Notes: generated from the letters alone by a model not told the origin. Positions 16,872 to 26,394 are shown, counted from the first letter of the stretch. The stretch is DNA of 64,000 nucleotides from Streptomyces lomondensis (GCF_014651035.1 NZ_BMWC01000010.1:124001-188000); one strand, 5' to 3'. A program made the numbers and translations.

Positions 16872-19800
16872 CTAACGCTCCTGGTTGTAGGTGCTGTCAG
16901 GACCGAAGCCCTGGCCGTTCGTTTCACTGCCTGCGTTGCGGCCGCGTTGGACACCGCGACGCAGGTTGCTCAGCCTGCCCCGGACGTCCTCCGGGGCGCG
17001 GGAGACCTGTGGGCCTCCCTGGGGAGTGCTCTCGGCGGAACCCTCGATCAGGTTGGCCTTGGGTACCCGCCTCGGCAGGCCGGAGGAGGTGACCCCGCCC
17101 GCCTTGGGCTTCCGGAGCTGCGAGGCCTGCTGCCACCGCTCGTCGTTGGCCGAGCGCCAGTCGCTGTCGCCGTTGCTCTCCTGAGTGGAGGCCGGCGGCT
17201 CCTGGCTCGCGTGCCGTGCGCCACCTGTGCCGTTCGCACCGCTCGCGGTGGATCCGCGGCGGGGAAGCCCGGCGTCGGTCAGCGCATGGGCGGCGGAGGG
17301 GGCCGGTCCCGGACGGTCGAAGCCTACGCGGTCCTGCTCACTCGCGTCAGCGGCCTGCGCAGATTCCGTTTCCGGAGCCTGAGCAGGGTACTGGTTCGGG
17401 TAGCCGTTCTGGTAGCCGTCCTGCTGCGGCCAGTCGTCCTGGTAGCGCCGCTGCTCGAAGGCGGGGAAGTTGTCGGGCACACCCGCACCCGGCGCCGCGG
17501 GCTCCTCCTGGGCCGGCTCCGCATAGGAGGGCTCCGGGTAGCCGCCGTTCGGCGAGAAGGCGTCGTTCTGCGGCAGGCCGCCGTTCGGCGCGTAGTACTG
17601 CTCCTCGTACGACTGGCGCTGCTGCTCCTCGTACGTCTGCTGCTGCTCGCCGTACGACGCCTGCTGCTGCTCCTCGTACGGCGCCTGGCGGTCGTACGCG
17701 GAGGGCTGCTGCCCGGGGTAGCCGCTCTGGCCGGTGTCGTAGGCCTGGCCGGTGTCGTAGCCCTGCTGCCCGTTGTACTCGTCGGAGTACGCCTCGGCGG
17801 ACTCCTGGGCGTTCTGCTGCCCGGGCAGGGCGGGCTGCTGGTGCGCCTGGGCCTCCAGGGCCGCCCGGCGCTCCTCGCGCATCAGGGAGCGGCCGACGGG
17901 GTCCAGCTCGCGTATGTCGTCGGGGACGTCCGCGTACCGGCTGTCGTCGAAGCCGAGCTCCGCCGCCGTGCGCATGGGCTGCTGGTTGAAGTTCTCGCCG
18001 CCGAAGTTCTGCTCCGGGATGATCTGCGAGACGGTGAACTCGTCGCGGTCCACGTGCTGCTCGCCGCCACCGCCGTGGGTGATCGCGTCGGGCAGCATGA
18101 CCAGCGAGGTCGTACCGGCCTGCTCGCCGGAGGGGCGCAGCTGGACACGGATGCCGTGCCGGTCGGACAGCCGGCCGACCACGAACAGGCCCATGCGCTG
18201 GGAGATCGCGGCGTCCACGGTCGGCGGGTTGGCCAGCTTGTGGTTGATGTCCGCGAAGTCCTCGGCGGTCAGGCCGATGCCCTTGTCGTGGATCTCGATC
18301 ATGACCCGGCCGTCGGGGAGACGGGTGGCGGTCACACGGACCTTGGTCTGCGGCGAGGAGAACGTCGTGGCGTTCTCCAGCAGCTCGGCGAGCAGGTGCA
18401 CGAGGTCGGTCACGGCCCGGCCGTGGATCTCGGCCTCCGGCACGCCCGACAGCTCGATGCGCTCGTACTGCTCCACCTCGGAGGAGGCGGCGCGCAGCAC
18501 GTCGACCAGCGGCACCGGCTGGTCCCAGCGGCGGCCGGGCTCCTCGCCGGCGAGGACGAGGAGGTTCTCGCCGTTGCGGCGCATACGGGTCGCGAGGTGG
18601 TCCAGCTTGAAGAGGTTCTCCAGCTGGTCCGGGTCGGCCTCGTTGTTCTCCAGGTCGGTGATCAGGGTCAGCTGGCCCTCGATCAGCGACTGGTTGCGGC
18701 GCGAGAGGTTGGTGAAGATCGCGTTGATGTTGCCCCGCAGCAGGGCCTGCTCGGCGGCGAGCCGGACGGCCTCGCGGTGGACCTGGTCGAAGGCGCGGGC
18801 GACCTCGCCGATCTCGTCCGTGGTGGTGATCGGGATGGCCTGGACGCGGGTGTCGACGCGGCCGGGGTCGGTGCGGGACAGCTGGTCGACCAGCATCGGC
18901 AGGCGCTGCTCGGCGATGCCGAAGGCGGCGTTGCGCAGCTGGCGCATCGAGCGGCTCATCTGGCGGGCGACCGCACCGGCCAGGATGAAGGCGAGGAGCA
19001 GGGCGACCACGACGGCGGCACCGGTGATGATGGCGTCGCGCTTGGCGTCGTCGGCGATGTCCGAGGCCTCGTTCACCGCGGTGTCGGCCAGTTCCGTCTC
19101 GATCTTGTTGTACGCGTTGAACTTCAGCGTGGTGACCGCCCACCAGTTCTGCGCGGTGATGCCCTCCTGGGCTAGGTCGGCGCGCTCGCTCGGGTCCGTG
19201 GACGGCAGCGCCGCGAGCCTCGCGATCATCGTGGTGGGGTTGGCGGGCGGCGGAACGTAGTCCGGGTCCTTGGCCTTGGCCTCCGCGGCCATCTTCGCGC
19301 CCTCGGCCTTGATCTGCTTCTCGGCCGCCGTCAGCTTGGCGTTGTCCGCCTCGGTGCCGCCGCTCTGGTACTCCTGGATGGCGATGCGCTCCAGGTAGGC
19401 GTACGAGGACAGGGCGATGCGCTGGCTGGCCAGGTTGCCGCCGTCCGGACCGGGCTTGATCAGCATGTGCATGCCGATGGAGCGCTGGAGGGAGAGCGCG
19501 CCCTTGGTCAGCGAGATGGCGTAGACGGTACGGCCGTAGCTGGTGATGTTGCCGGTGCCCAGGCCGAGCTCGTTGGCGAACTCCAGCAGCCTGTGCTCGG
19601 TCTCGACGTAGCCCTCTTCGGTCTGCACGCCCTTGAGCTGGCTGGTGTAGGCGGCCGCACGCAGCTGCGCCAGCTGCGGCTCCACCTCGCGGAAGCGCTC
19701 CAGGCGCCGCACCAGGTTGGGCCGGTCGGGCATGTTCTTGACGGCCTCGTCGAAGGCGTCGGCCGCCTTGTCGGTGTTCGCGCGGGCCTTCACGACCGTC

Positions 19801-20171
19801 GGGTCCTTCGCGCCCTTGCCCTGGAGCAGGGGCGCGGCGGTCACGTCGCGCTCCACCAGCAGTTCGTTGCCGTAGGCCAGTGCGGCCCGCACCAGGCGCG
19901 CGGTGTTCTCCGCGTCCTCGGCCTCCTGCCAGGTGTCGATCGAGCTCTTCACCTGGAAGCCGCCCATGACCAGGCCGACCAGCACGGGTATGAGCAGGAT
20001 CGCGTTGAGCCTGGTCGCCACGCGCCAGTTGCGCGGGGAGAGACGGCCGCCGCTCGGAGCGGGTGCGGCCGTCGGCTCCGAACCGGGCACGGGGGCGGGC
20101 GCCGCTGTGCGCGGCGGCGGGGTGAAGTTGCCCCGGGCCGACGGCTCGGGACTGTTCTTGCTTCGCCTCAC
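16872..20171 (-). CDS. cvnA: Conservon sensor kinase-like protein CvnA (second conservon)
   Basis: A 1099-residue membrane sensor. TM1 (RLNAILLIPVLVGLVMGGF, about residues 54-72) and TM2 (about 390-413) bracket an extracytoplasmic nitrate/nitrite-sensor (NIT) type domain. A HAMP-like linker and an H-box-like LDHLATRMRRN precede an HATPase_c domain with the N box ELLENATTFSSP (near 600) and G1 box HDKGIGL (near 632). The final 340 residues are low-complexity, rich in Gln, Tyr, Glu and Gly. GTG 20171 is chosen because GAGAGG lies 11 bases upstream with the same spacing as in the paralogue; earlier in-frame starts read through unlikely sequence. No response regulator gene is nearby, as is usual for conservons. 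Confidence 0.88.
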   Translation of the reverse strand: MRRSKNSPEPSARGNFTPPPRTAAPAPVPGSEPTAAPAPSGGRLSPRNWRVATRLNAILLIPVLVGLVMGGFQVKSSIDTWQEAEDAENTARLVRAALAYGNELLVERDVTAAPLLQGKGAKDPTVVKARANTDKAADAFDEAVKNMPDRPNLVRRLERFREVEPQLAQLRAAAYTSQLKGVQTEEGYVETEHRLLEFANELGLGTGNITSYGRTVYAISLTKGALSLQRSIGMHMLIKPGPDGGNLASQRIALSSYAYLERIAIQEYQSGGTEADNAKLTAAEKQIKAEGAKMAAEAKAKDPDYVPPPANPTTMIARLAALPSTDPSERADLAQEGITAQNWWAVTTLKFNAYNKIETELADTAVNEASDIADDAKRDAIITGAAVVVALLLAFILAGAVARQMSRSMRQLRNAAFGIAEQRLPMLVDQLSRTDPGRVDTRVQAIPITTTDEIGEVARAFDQVHREAVRLAAEQALLRGNINAIFTNLSRRNQSLIEGQLTLITDLENNEADPDQLENLFKLDHLATRMRRNGENLLVLAGEEPGRRWDQPVPLVDVLRAASSEVEQYERIELSGVPEAEIHGRAVTDLVHLLAELLENATTFSSPQTKVRVTATRLPDGRVMIEIHDKGIGLTAEDFADINHKLANPPTVDAAISQRMGLFVVGRLSDRHGIRVQLRPSGEQAGTTSLVMLPDAITHGGGGEQHVDRDEFTVSQIIPEQNFGGENFNQQPMRTAAELGFDDSRYADVPDDIRELDPVGRSLMREERRAALEAQAHQQPALPGQQNAQESAEAYSDEYNGQQGYDTGQAYDTGQSGYPGQQPSAYDRQAPYEEQQQASYGEQQQTYEEQQRQSYEEQYYAPNGGLPQNDAFSPNGGYPEPSYAEPAQEEPAAPGAGVPDNFPAFEQRRYQDDWPQQDGYQNGYPNQYPAQAPETESAQAADASEQDRVGFDRPGPAPSAAHALTDAGLPRRGSTASGANGTGGARHASQEPPASTQESNGDSDWRSANDERWQQASQLRKPKAGGVTSSGLPRRVPKANLIEGSAESTPQGGPQVSRAPEDVRGRLSNLRRGVQRGRNAGSETNGQGFGPDSTYNQER

Positions 20172-20370
20172 TCGACCAACAACCTCTCGGCGGTCGGCAC
20201 CAACGTTGTGCCGCAGTGTCTCAGAGCCCAACACGCCATCGACGGACGAGGACGCCATTGACTATTGGGCAGTTCAGGCATTCCAGCACGTCGACCTGCG
20301 CTCTTCCAAACAGTCCGGGGCCGGGATTCCGAGTGGTGTAAGCCCCAGATAAAACGGTCATAAAGAGCGA

Positions 20371-20390
20371 GCCCCGCCAAAAGGCGGGGC
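20371..20390. terminator. Hairpin between the two conservons
   Basis: GCCCCGCC-AAAA-GGCGGGGC, a perfect eight-base-pair stem with a four-base loop, lies about 160 bases beyond the stop of the first conservon's cvnD. The rest of the 377-base gap (20172-20548) has an AT-richer stretch likely to hold the promoter of the second conservon. Confidence 0.7.
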
Positions 20391-20548
20391 GATTGTGCGC
20401 GCAGCGAGACCGGATGTGCGCGACGCGTGGCCGTACCACCAGATTCCTCTGCCGAAACGTTATGAACACCTTGGCCGACCGTGTCAAAGGACACAGTCGG
20501 CTCCGGAGTATCTACGACAACTGCCGTATGGCGCTTCTGAATTGGGTG

Positions 20549-21124
20549 CTACCTCAGCCGTGCCATCAAAGCGTGCTCGACCAGCGTGATCAGGGCACTC
20601 TTCGCGTCGGCCCGATGCCGGGCGTCGGTGGTGATGATCGGGGTGTCGGGGCCGATCTGCAGCGCCTCGCGGACCTCGTCCGGCGCGTACGGCTGCTGGC
20701 CGTCGAAGCCGTTGAGGGCGATGACGAACGGCAGGCCGCTGTTCTCGAAGTAGTCGACGGCCGGGAAGCAGTCGGCCAGGCGGCGGGTGTCCACCAGGAC
20801 CACCGCGCCGATGGCGCCGCGCACCAGGTCGTCCCACATGAACCAGAAGCGGTCCTGACCGGGCGTACCGAACAGGTACAGGATCAGGTCCTGGTCCAGG
20901 GTGATACGGCCGAAGTCCATGGCCACCGTGGTGGTGGTCTTGTCCCCGGTGTGGGTCAGGTCGTCGATGCCCGCGCTGGCGGAGGTCATCACGGCCTCCG
21001 TGCGCAGCGGGTTGATCTCCGAGACGGCGCCGACGAACGTGGTCTTGCCCACGCCGAAGCCGCCCGCCACCACGATCTTCGCTGACGTGGTGGAACGACC
21101 CGCGTCAGAGCTTGCGAAGTCCAC
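20549..21124 (-). CDS. cvnD: Conservon GTPase CvnD (first conservon)
   Basis: A 191-residue Ras-like GTPase, nearly identical to the protein at 15207-15788 apart from its first dozen residues (MDFASSDAGRSTT versus MDFASSSGGPSRSTT). The same P-loop GGFGVGKTT, G3 GTPGQDR and G4 NGFD are present. The GTG start again overlaps cvnC by 20 bases. The nucleotide sequences differ at many synonymous sites, so the likeness reflects protein constraint or older conversion rather than a very recent copy. Confidence 0.92.
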   Translation of the reverse strand: MDFASSDAGRSTTSAKIVVAGGFGVGKTTFVGAVSEINPLRTEAVMTSASAGIDDLTHTGDKTTTTVAMDFGRITLDQDLILYLFGTPGQDRFWFMWDDLVRGAIGAVVLVDTRRLADCFPAVDYFENSGLPFVIALNGFDGQQPYAPDEVREALQIGPDTPIITTDARHRADAKSALITLVEHALMARLR

Positions 21125-21500
21125 TGAGCACCCTTTCGAGCAGTGTCACGTCCGGTGCACCGGTGGCCTCGTCGCCGCCCGGCTGGTGGATCGCGACGAG
21201 ACCGGCCTCCGCGAGGTCGGCGACCAGGATCCGGGCCACCCCCAGTGGCATGTTGAGCAGGGCCGAGACCTCGGCCACCGACTTCACCTCACGGCAGAGG
21301 TGGCAGATGCGCTGGTGCTCGGGCAGCAGCCCCATGAGCGCGGCGGGGTCCGCGGTCGTACTGATCAGTGCCTCGATGGCCAGCTGATAGCGCGGCCGGG
21401 TCCGGCCGCCGGTCATGGCATACGGCCGTACCAGCGGCTGGTCGCCCTCGTCCTCGTACGGCTCCGCGTACGGATCATGAGAGGCGGTGGGCGGGGTCAT
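21105..21500 (-). CDS. cvnC: Conservon DUF742 protein CvnC (first conservon)
   Basis: A 131-residue DUF742 protein (VRPYAMTGGRTRPRYQLAIE, EHQRICHLCREVKSVAEVSA, DVTLLERVLSGLRKL). Only about 25 residues precede the domain, whereas the paralogue carries a long Pro/Gln-rich leader. It lies 111 bases after cvnB and overlaps cvnD. Confidence 0.9.
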   Translation of the reverse strand: MTPPTASHDPYAEPYEDEGDQPLVRPYAMTGGRTRPRYQLAIEALISTTADPAALMGLLPEHQRICHLCREVKSVAEVSALLNMPLGVARILVADLAEAGLVAIHQPGGDEATGAPDVTLLERVLSGLRKL

Positions 21501-21611
21501 GAGTCCTCCGGGCGGGACAGCAAGTCGGTCGGTCGAGCCGTCTGACGAGCCCTGTGTGGGGTGTGTGGCGGCCGGACGGTGATGTGGTGAGACGGGTGGT
21601 GCCGGGGCCGA

Positions 21612-22025
21612 TCAATGGAGCAGACTGCCTTGGAGCTCAGCCCGCAGGTCGGGGGTCAGGACCGCGCCCGCGCGGTCGACCAGGAGCGCCATCTCGTAGC
21701 CGACCAGGCCGATGTCGCACTCGGGGTGGGCGAGGACCGCGAGGGAAGAGCCGTCCGAGACGGACATCAGGAAAAGGAACCCTCGCTCCATCTCCACGAC
21801 CGTCTGCGCCACCTCACCGCCCTCGAAGATCCGGGAGGCGCCCGCCGTCAGGGACGTCAGGCCCGAGGCGACGGCCGCGAGCTGGTCCGCGCGGTCGCGT
21901 GGGAAGCCCTCCGACATCGCCAGGAGGAGACCGTCGGCGGACACGACGACGGTGTGGGACACCCCGGGGGTGTTGTCCACGAAGTTGGTGATCAACCAGT
22001 TGAGGTTCTGTGCCGCCTGGCTCAT
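21612..22025 (-). CDS. cvnB: Conservon roadblock/LC7 protein CvnB (first conservon)
   Basis: A 137-residue Roadblock/LC7 protein, regulator of the cognate CvnD-type GTPase. It differs from the paralogue at only about eight positions (EVAQ/SVNQ, MSVS/MSIS, ECDIGLVG/EADIGLIG, AGAV/AGTV, final His/Asn). ATG 22025 lies nine bases after the cvnA stop; a TTG three codons upstream (22034) is the alternative start. Confidence 0.92.
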   Translation of the reverse strand: MSQAAQNLNWLITNFVDNTPGVSHTVVVSADGLLLAMSEGFPRDRADQLAAVASGLTSLTAGASRIFEGGEVAQTVVEMERGFLFLMSVSDGSSLAVLAHPECDIGLVGYEMALLVDRAGAVLTPDLRAELQGSLLH

Positions 22026-22034
22026 CGGGCTCAA

Positions 22035-25000
22035 CTAACGCTCCTGCTGGTGAGTGGGTCGTGGGAAGCTGCCGGTCTGGGTGGAGCCGGCCTGTCGACC
22101 CTGTGCGATACCCCGACGGAGATTGGTCAGCCGGCCGCGCACGTCATCGGGGGCGCGCGAGACCTGAGGACCGCTCTGGTGCGATTGCTGCTGAGCCATG
22201 CCCGGAACGAGGTTCGCCCGGGGCACCCGGCGAGGCAGGCCGGAGGTGGTGACACCGCCCGCGGCGGGCTGCCGGACGCGCTCGGCCTGGCGGACGAGGT
22301 CGTCGTTCGGCGAGGTACGCCAGCCGGCGGGGGCGGACCGCTGGGGACCGGTGGGCCCCTGCGGCTGCTGCGGGGCCGGAGCCGAGCCGCTGCTCTGCGG
22401 CTCCTGCTGCTCCTGCTGGCCGTGGAACCAGTTGGTCTCCAGCGTGTCGTACAGCGGCGTACGGCCGTCGCCCGGGCCGGACGCCGGCGGCAGGGCCTCG
22501 GGCTCCTGCCGGACGGGCCGTGCCTGCGGGGCGGGCGGACGCGGGGCGCCGAAGTCGGACCCGCCCCGGGCGCCGCCCGCCTGCGGCCGCTGGAACTGGC
22601 CCGTGCCCGCCGGGTCGGCCGGGGTGGCCGGACCCGGGAGGGTGGGCCGGCCGGAACCGTTGTCGTGGCGGGGCGCCGGGTACTGGCCGGTGGAGTTGTC
22701 GTCCTGGCGGGGTGCCGGGTACTGGCCCGTGGAGCCGTTGTCGTAGGACGGCGAGCCCTGCGGCGCCGGGTACTGGCCGGTCGTCGACGAGGCGTCGCGG
22801 CGGCCGCTCGGGGCGCCGAAGACGTCCGGGCGGACGAACGGGCCCTGGGGGCCGTTGGCGCCCGGGGCGCCGAACGGGTCCGCGGTCTGGGGGCCGCCGA
22901 AGTCGGCCGGCGAGCCGGGGCCCTGCCGGTCGTCGTCGCGGGGCACGACCGGGATCTCCGCCGTCGAGCCCGGGCCCTGGCGATCGTCGATCCGCGGCAG
23001 GGCCGACGTACGGGAGACGTCCGGCTCCTCATGACCGCGCGGGGCGTCCAGCGAGGCGCGCGGCACCGGCGGCTGGGCGTTCTCGTCGCTCCAGCTCGGC
23101 ACGCGCGGCTGCGAGTCGCCGCCGGGCAGCTCGGCCCGCGGGCCACCGCGCGGCGGCAGCTGCGGCCGACGGCCCTGGCCCTGCTCGGCGTTGCCGCCCT
23201 GCTGACGGCCGCGGCCGCCGCCGTAGGAGTCCTGGCCCTGCGGCCCGTTGGTGCCCGCGGCCTGAAGGCCCTGCGGGGCACCCGGAGCCTGCCCGAACCC
23301 GGCGCCCGCCGGAGCCGGGCGGCCCTGCGAGGGACCACCCTGTTCGAAGGAGGAGTTGCCGGGACCCTGCTGTCCGCGCGCTCCGCCCGGCGCTCCCGGA
23401 CGGCCACCGTCCCCGTCCCGGCCGGGCAGCGCGGCCCGCGGGCCCTGGCCCGGACCGAGCCGGCCCCCGCCGGACGCGCCGCCGCCGAAGGCACCGCCAC
23501 CGGACGGACCGGCCCCGAGGGCGCCGCCGCCCTGGCCGGCACCGGCGGCCCGCCGGGCCGCGGCCGCACCGGCGGCGGCCTGCGCGGCGGCCGGACCGCC
23601 ACCGCCGACCTGCGGCTGACCGCCCTGCTTGGGCTGGGGCTTCTTGCCGCCCTGGGCGACATCGACGGGCAGCATGACCAGCGCGGTCGTACCACCGGAG
23701 TCGGACGGGCGGAGCTGGATGCGGATGCCGTGGCGCTGGGACAGCCGACCGACCACGAACAGGCCCATGCGGCGGGAGACGGAGACGTCCACCGTCGGGG
23801 GAGAGGCGAGCCGCTCGTTGATCGCCGCCAGGTCCTCCGGCGACAGGCCGATACCGGTGTCGTGGATCTCGATCAGCACCCGGCCGTCGGGCAGCGCGTG
23901 ACCGGTGACCTTGACCTTGGTCTGCGGGGAGGAGAACGAGGTCGCGTTCTCCAGCAGCTCGGCGAGCAGGTGCACGAGGTCGTTGACCACGCGGCCGGCC
24001 ACCTCGGTGGTCGGCACGGAGGCCAGCTCGATGCGCTCGTACTGCTCCACCTCGGACGCGGCGGCGCGCAGCACGTCGACCAGCGGGACCGGGCGGGTCC
24101 ACCGGCGGCCGGGCTCCTCACCCGCGAGGACGAGGAGGTTCTCACCGTTACGGCGCATACGCGTCGCGAGGTGGTCGAGCTTGAACAGCGAGGACAGCTG
24201 GTCCGGGTCGGCCTCGCGGGACTCCAGTTCGGAGATGAGCGACAGCTGGCGCTGGATCAGGCCCTGGGAGCGGCGCGAGAGGTTGGTGAACATCGCGTTG
24301 ACGTTGCCCCGCAGCAGGGCCTGCTCGGCGGCGAGGCGGACCGCCTCGCGGTGCACGTCGTCGAAGGCCGCGGCCACCCGGCCGATCTCGTCCCGGGAGT
24401 GCACGCCGACCGACTCCACGGAGGTGTCGACGTCCTGCGGGTCGGACTCGGACAGCTGCTTGACCAGCTCGGGCAGCCGGTCGGAGGCGACCTTGGTCGC
24501 GGTCTCCTCCAGGCGGCGCAGCGAGCGGATCATGGAGCGGGCCACGACGAAGGCGCCGACCAGCGAGACACCGAGCACGAGCAGGATCAGCGCACCGGAG
24601 ATGATCGCGTCGCGCTCGGTGGCGCTGCGCAGCTCGCGGGCCTTCTGCTCCATCTCCTCGAGCAGCGTGTGCTCGATGTTCTTCATCTGCTGGATCTTGG
24701 TGGAGCTGTCGTCCAGCCAGTCGCGGTAGGACCGCTTGTCCTGCTGCGCGAGTCCGCTCGCGGAGACCAGGGCGCGACCCGCGTAGGTGTCGGTCGCCTT
24801 GATCGTGGAGTTGCCGCCGTCCTCGATCGGCTTCAGCAGCTCGGCGGCGGCGTCCTCGCCGTAGATGCTCTTGAAGCTGCGGATCTCGGACTTCTGGCTC
24901 TCCAGGGCCGACTGGGCGTAGAGCCGGTCGTTCGGGGAGAGCCTGCCGGTCGTGGTGTTGCTCGCGGGCAGCGCCGCGGCGAGGGCCGCGCGCTGGATCG

Positions 25001-25793
25001 AGGAGTACTCCTTGGCGGAGGAGAACGCGGCCAGCGCACGGGTGCGCTGGATCATGTCCGGGTTGCTGGTCGCCTCGGCCATGTCCTGGGAGAGGTCGAT
25101 CAGGTTCTCGATCAGACGGTGGTACGCCTCGATCGTCTGCGTGGAGTTGCCCTCGGAGGCGTAGGCGCTCTTGCGGATCTGCGCCAGGTCGCCCAGCTCG
25201 CCGGCGAGCTGGATCAGGTACTCGCGGACGCCCTTGAGGTTGCCGTCCTTGCTGGCGCTGTCGATCTCCTCGGACGAGTCGAGGAAGTTCTTCATCGCCC
25301 GGTCGGTCTTCTCGCGCAGGCCCTTGACCGTGAAGTCGGTCGGCTTGCCGCCGTGCGCGAGCGGGCCGGCCGACTGGTCGCGCTCCTCCTGGAGCGCGGC
25401 GGACAGCTCGGTGGCCTGCTTGGTCATGTCCGTCAGCAGCTTCATGTTGTCGAGCTGCTGGATGTCGTCCATGGACTGGTTGATACGCAGTGCGCCCAGC
25501 GAGGTGGCGGCGACCACCGGGAGCGCGAGCAGCGAGACCAGTCGGGTGGAGATGCGCCAGTTGCGCAGGGCTATTCGCGGGCCGGGGCCGGAAGGGCCCG
25601 CCGGCGGCTTCAGGGGCGGGGCCGGGCTCGCGGACCCCGAGGGGGCCGACGCACCGGGGCGCCCGGAGCGCTCACCGCCGTCGCCGGCCGGGCCCGGGTT
25701 CTGGGCGTGCTGGGGCGAGGGACCTCGGTCGGTCCCGCCGTGCGGCTCCGGCTCCGCCGAAGCGCTGCCATCCCTCTTGAAACGTCCCTGCAC
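22035..25793 (-). CDS. cvnA: Conservon sensor kinase-like protein CvnA (first conservon)
   Basis: A 1252-residue membrane sensor with the same plan as the other CvnA: disordered N-terminus, TM1 (RLVSLLALPVVAATSLGAL, near residues 85-105), an extracytoplasmic NIT-like region, TM2 (IISGALILLVLGVSLVGAFV, near 394-416), HAMP-like and LDHLATRMRRN helices, and HATPase_c with ELLENATSFSSP and HDTGIGLSPED. The tail of nearly 500 residues is Gly/Pro/Gln/Asp-rich and contains imperfect STGQYPAP repeats. GTG 25793 follows AGAGG at 11 bases. From memory of gene order this conservon corresponds to S. coelicolor cvn1 and the downstream one to cvn2; the numbering is not verifiable here. Confidence 0.88.
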   Translation of the reverse strand: MQGRFKRDGSASAEPEPHGGTDRGPSPQHAQNPGPAGDGGERSGRPGASAPSGSASPAPPLKPPAGPSGPGPRIALRNWRISTRLVSLLALPVVAATSLGALRINQSMDDIQQLDNMKLLTDMTKQATELSAALQEERDQSAGPLAHGGKPTDFTVKGLREKTDRAMKNFLDSSEEIDSASKDGNLKGVREYLIQLAGELGDLAQIRKSAYASEGNSTQTIEAYHRLIENLIDLSQDMAEATSNPDMIQRTRALAAFSSAKEYSSIQRAALAAALPASNTTTGRLSPNDRLYAQSALESQKSEIRSFKSIYGEDAAAELLKPIEDGGNSTIKATDTYAGRALVSASGLAQQDKRSYRDWLDDSSTKIQQMKNIEHTLLEEMEQKARELRSATERDAIISGALILLVLGVSLVGAFVVARSMIRSLRRLEETATKVASDRLPELVKQLSESDPQDVDTSVESVGVHSRDEIGRVAAAFDDVHREAVRLAAEQALLRGNVNAMFTNLSRRSQGLIQRQLSLISELESREADPDQLSSLFKLDHLATRMRRNGENLLVLAGEEPGRRWTRPVPLVDVLRAAASEVEQYERIELASVPTTEVAGRVVNDLVHLLAELLENATSFSSPQTKVKVTGHALPDGRVLIEIHDTGIGLSPEDLAAINERLASPPTVDVSVSRRMGLFVVGRLSQRHGIRIQLRPSDSGGTTALVMLPVDVAQGGKKPQPKQGGQPQVGGGGPAAAQAAAGAAAARRAAGAGQGGGALGAGPSGGGAFGGGASGGGRLGPGQGPRAALPGRDGDGGRPGAPGGARGQQGPGNSSFEQGGPSQGRPAPAGAGFGQAPGAPQGLQAAGTNGPQGQDSYGGGRGRQQGGNAEQGQGRRPQLPPRGGPRAELPGGDSQPRVPSWSDENAQPPVPRASLDAPRGHEEPDVSRTSALPRIDDRQGPGSTAEIPVVPRDDDRQGPGSPADFGGPQTADPFGAPGANGPQGPFVRPDVFGAPSGRRDASSTTGQYPAPQGSPSYDNGSTGQYPAPRQDDNSTGQYPAPRHDNGSGRPTLPGPATPADPAGTGQFQRPQAGGARGGSDFGAPRPPAPQARPVRQEPEALPPASGPGDGRTPLYDTLETNWFHGQQEQQEPQSSGSAPAPQQPQGPTGPQRSAPAGWRTSPNDDLVRQAERVRQPAAGGVTTSGLPRRVPRANLVPGMAQQQSHQSGPQVSRAPDDVRGRLTNLRRGIAQGRQAGSTQTGSFPRPTHQQER

Positions 25794-26394
25794 TAGCGTC
25801 GCAACCTCTGGACCAGGCACCCCGTCGTAGGAACGGCGGAGCACGGTGTCGGCGTTCTGGGGACGCCCTGAGTACGCCCCCGTGGTGGTCGTGGGTGACC
25901 GGCGCTGGCTCCCCCTTCTCGCCGCCACTCGGCGCGTCTGTGCGCCCCCTGTGCGCCGGCTCGATCCTGCGGCGGTCCGTGAGATTCCAGCACAGCACAG
26001 GATCTCCAACAAGGCCCGTAGGCCAGGCCGTGACATAGGTGACACCACGTGAGGGGCGGATCACCGGACGTAGAAAGCGAGTTCGTCCATTTCGGACGTA
26101 TGCCCGCGAGTCGTCGAGCCGTGACGGGTGTCCCAGTCGCCATGATCAGGAGCGGAATGAGGGCTTCAGTGGGCCAATGTCCGTTTCGTTGGGGCTACTC
26201 GCGAGTCCGGATTGGTCGATTTGCCCTCTGATTCGTGAGAAAACTCACATGCTGATCATGTGCTCACGGCAACTGCGCCGGGAATCCCATGTTTAGCCTG
26301 ACGCTTTACAGAGATGGCAAAATCGACAACCCGCGCCCCCCGCGGGGGTCTCGCACCCTCCGGGCGCCCGTCACAGGACAGGGTCAAGTAAACA
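25794..26394. other. Divergent intergenic region upstream of the first conservon
   Basis: About 600 bases separate cvnA and the small plus-strand gene. It contains nested inverted repeats at 26235-26262 (see separate entry) and a 12-base palindrome CCCCCGCGGGGG at 26337-26348. Frames open here look like shadows of no recognisable protein. The promoter of the conservon must lie here, but I could not place a -35/-10 pair. Confidence 0.5.
26235..26262. promoter_or_regulatory. Nested inverted repeats, operator-like
   Basis: GTGAG-AAAA-CTCAC (26235-26248) overlaps CACATG-CTGAT-CATGTG (26246-26262), and another CTCAC follows at 26264-26268. The density of self-complementary AT-containing sequence is unusual for the window. 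It could be a binding site or an RNA hairpin pair; the factor is unknown. Confidence 0.4.

Noticed and set aside
16452..19175. 907-residue plus-strand frame opposite the second conservon
   Set aside because: Antisense shadow; Leu/Val/Arg runs arise from complementing Gln/Glu-rich codons.
21615..25796. 1393-residue plus-strand frame opposite the first conservon
   Set aside because: Antisense shadow of cvnA and cvnB with no domain and biased composition.
12108..26048. A single multi-gene antiphage island formed by the NACHT gene and conservons
   Set aside because: Conservons are conserved signalling units and a strong terminator separates them from the NACHT gene, so there is no sequence evidence for one system.
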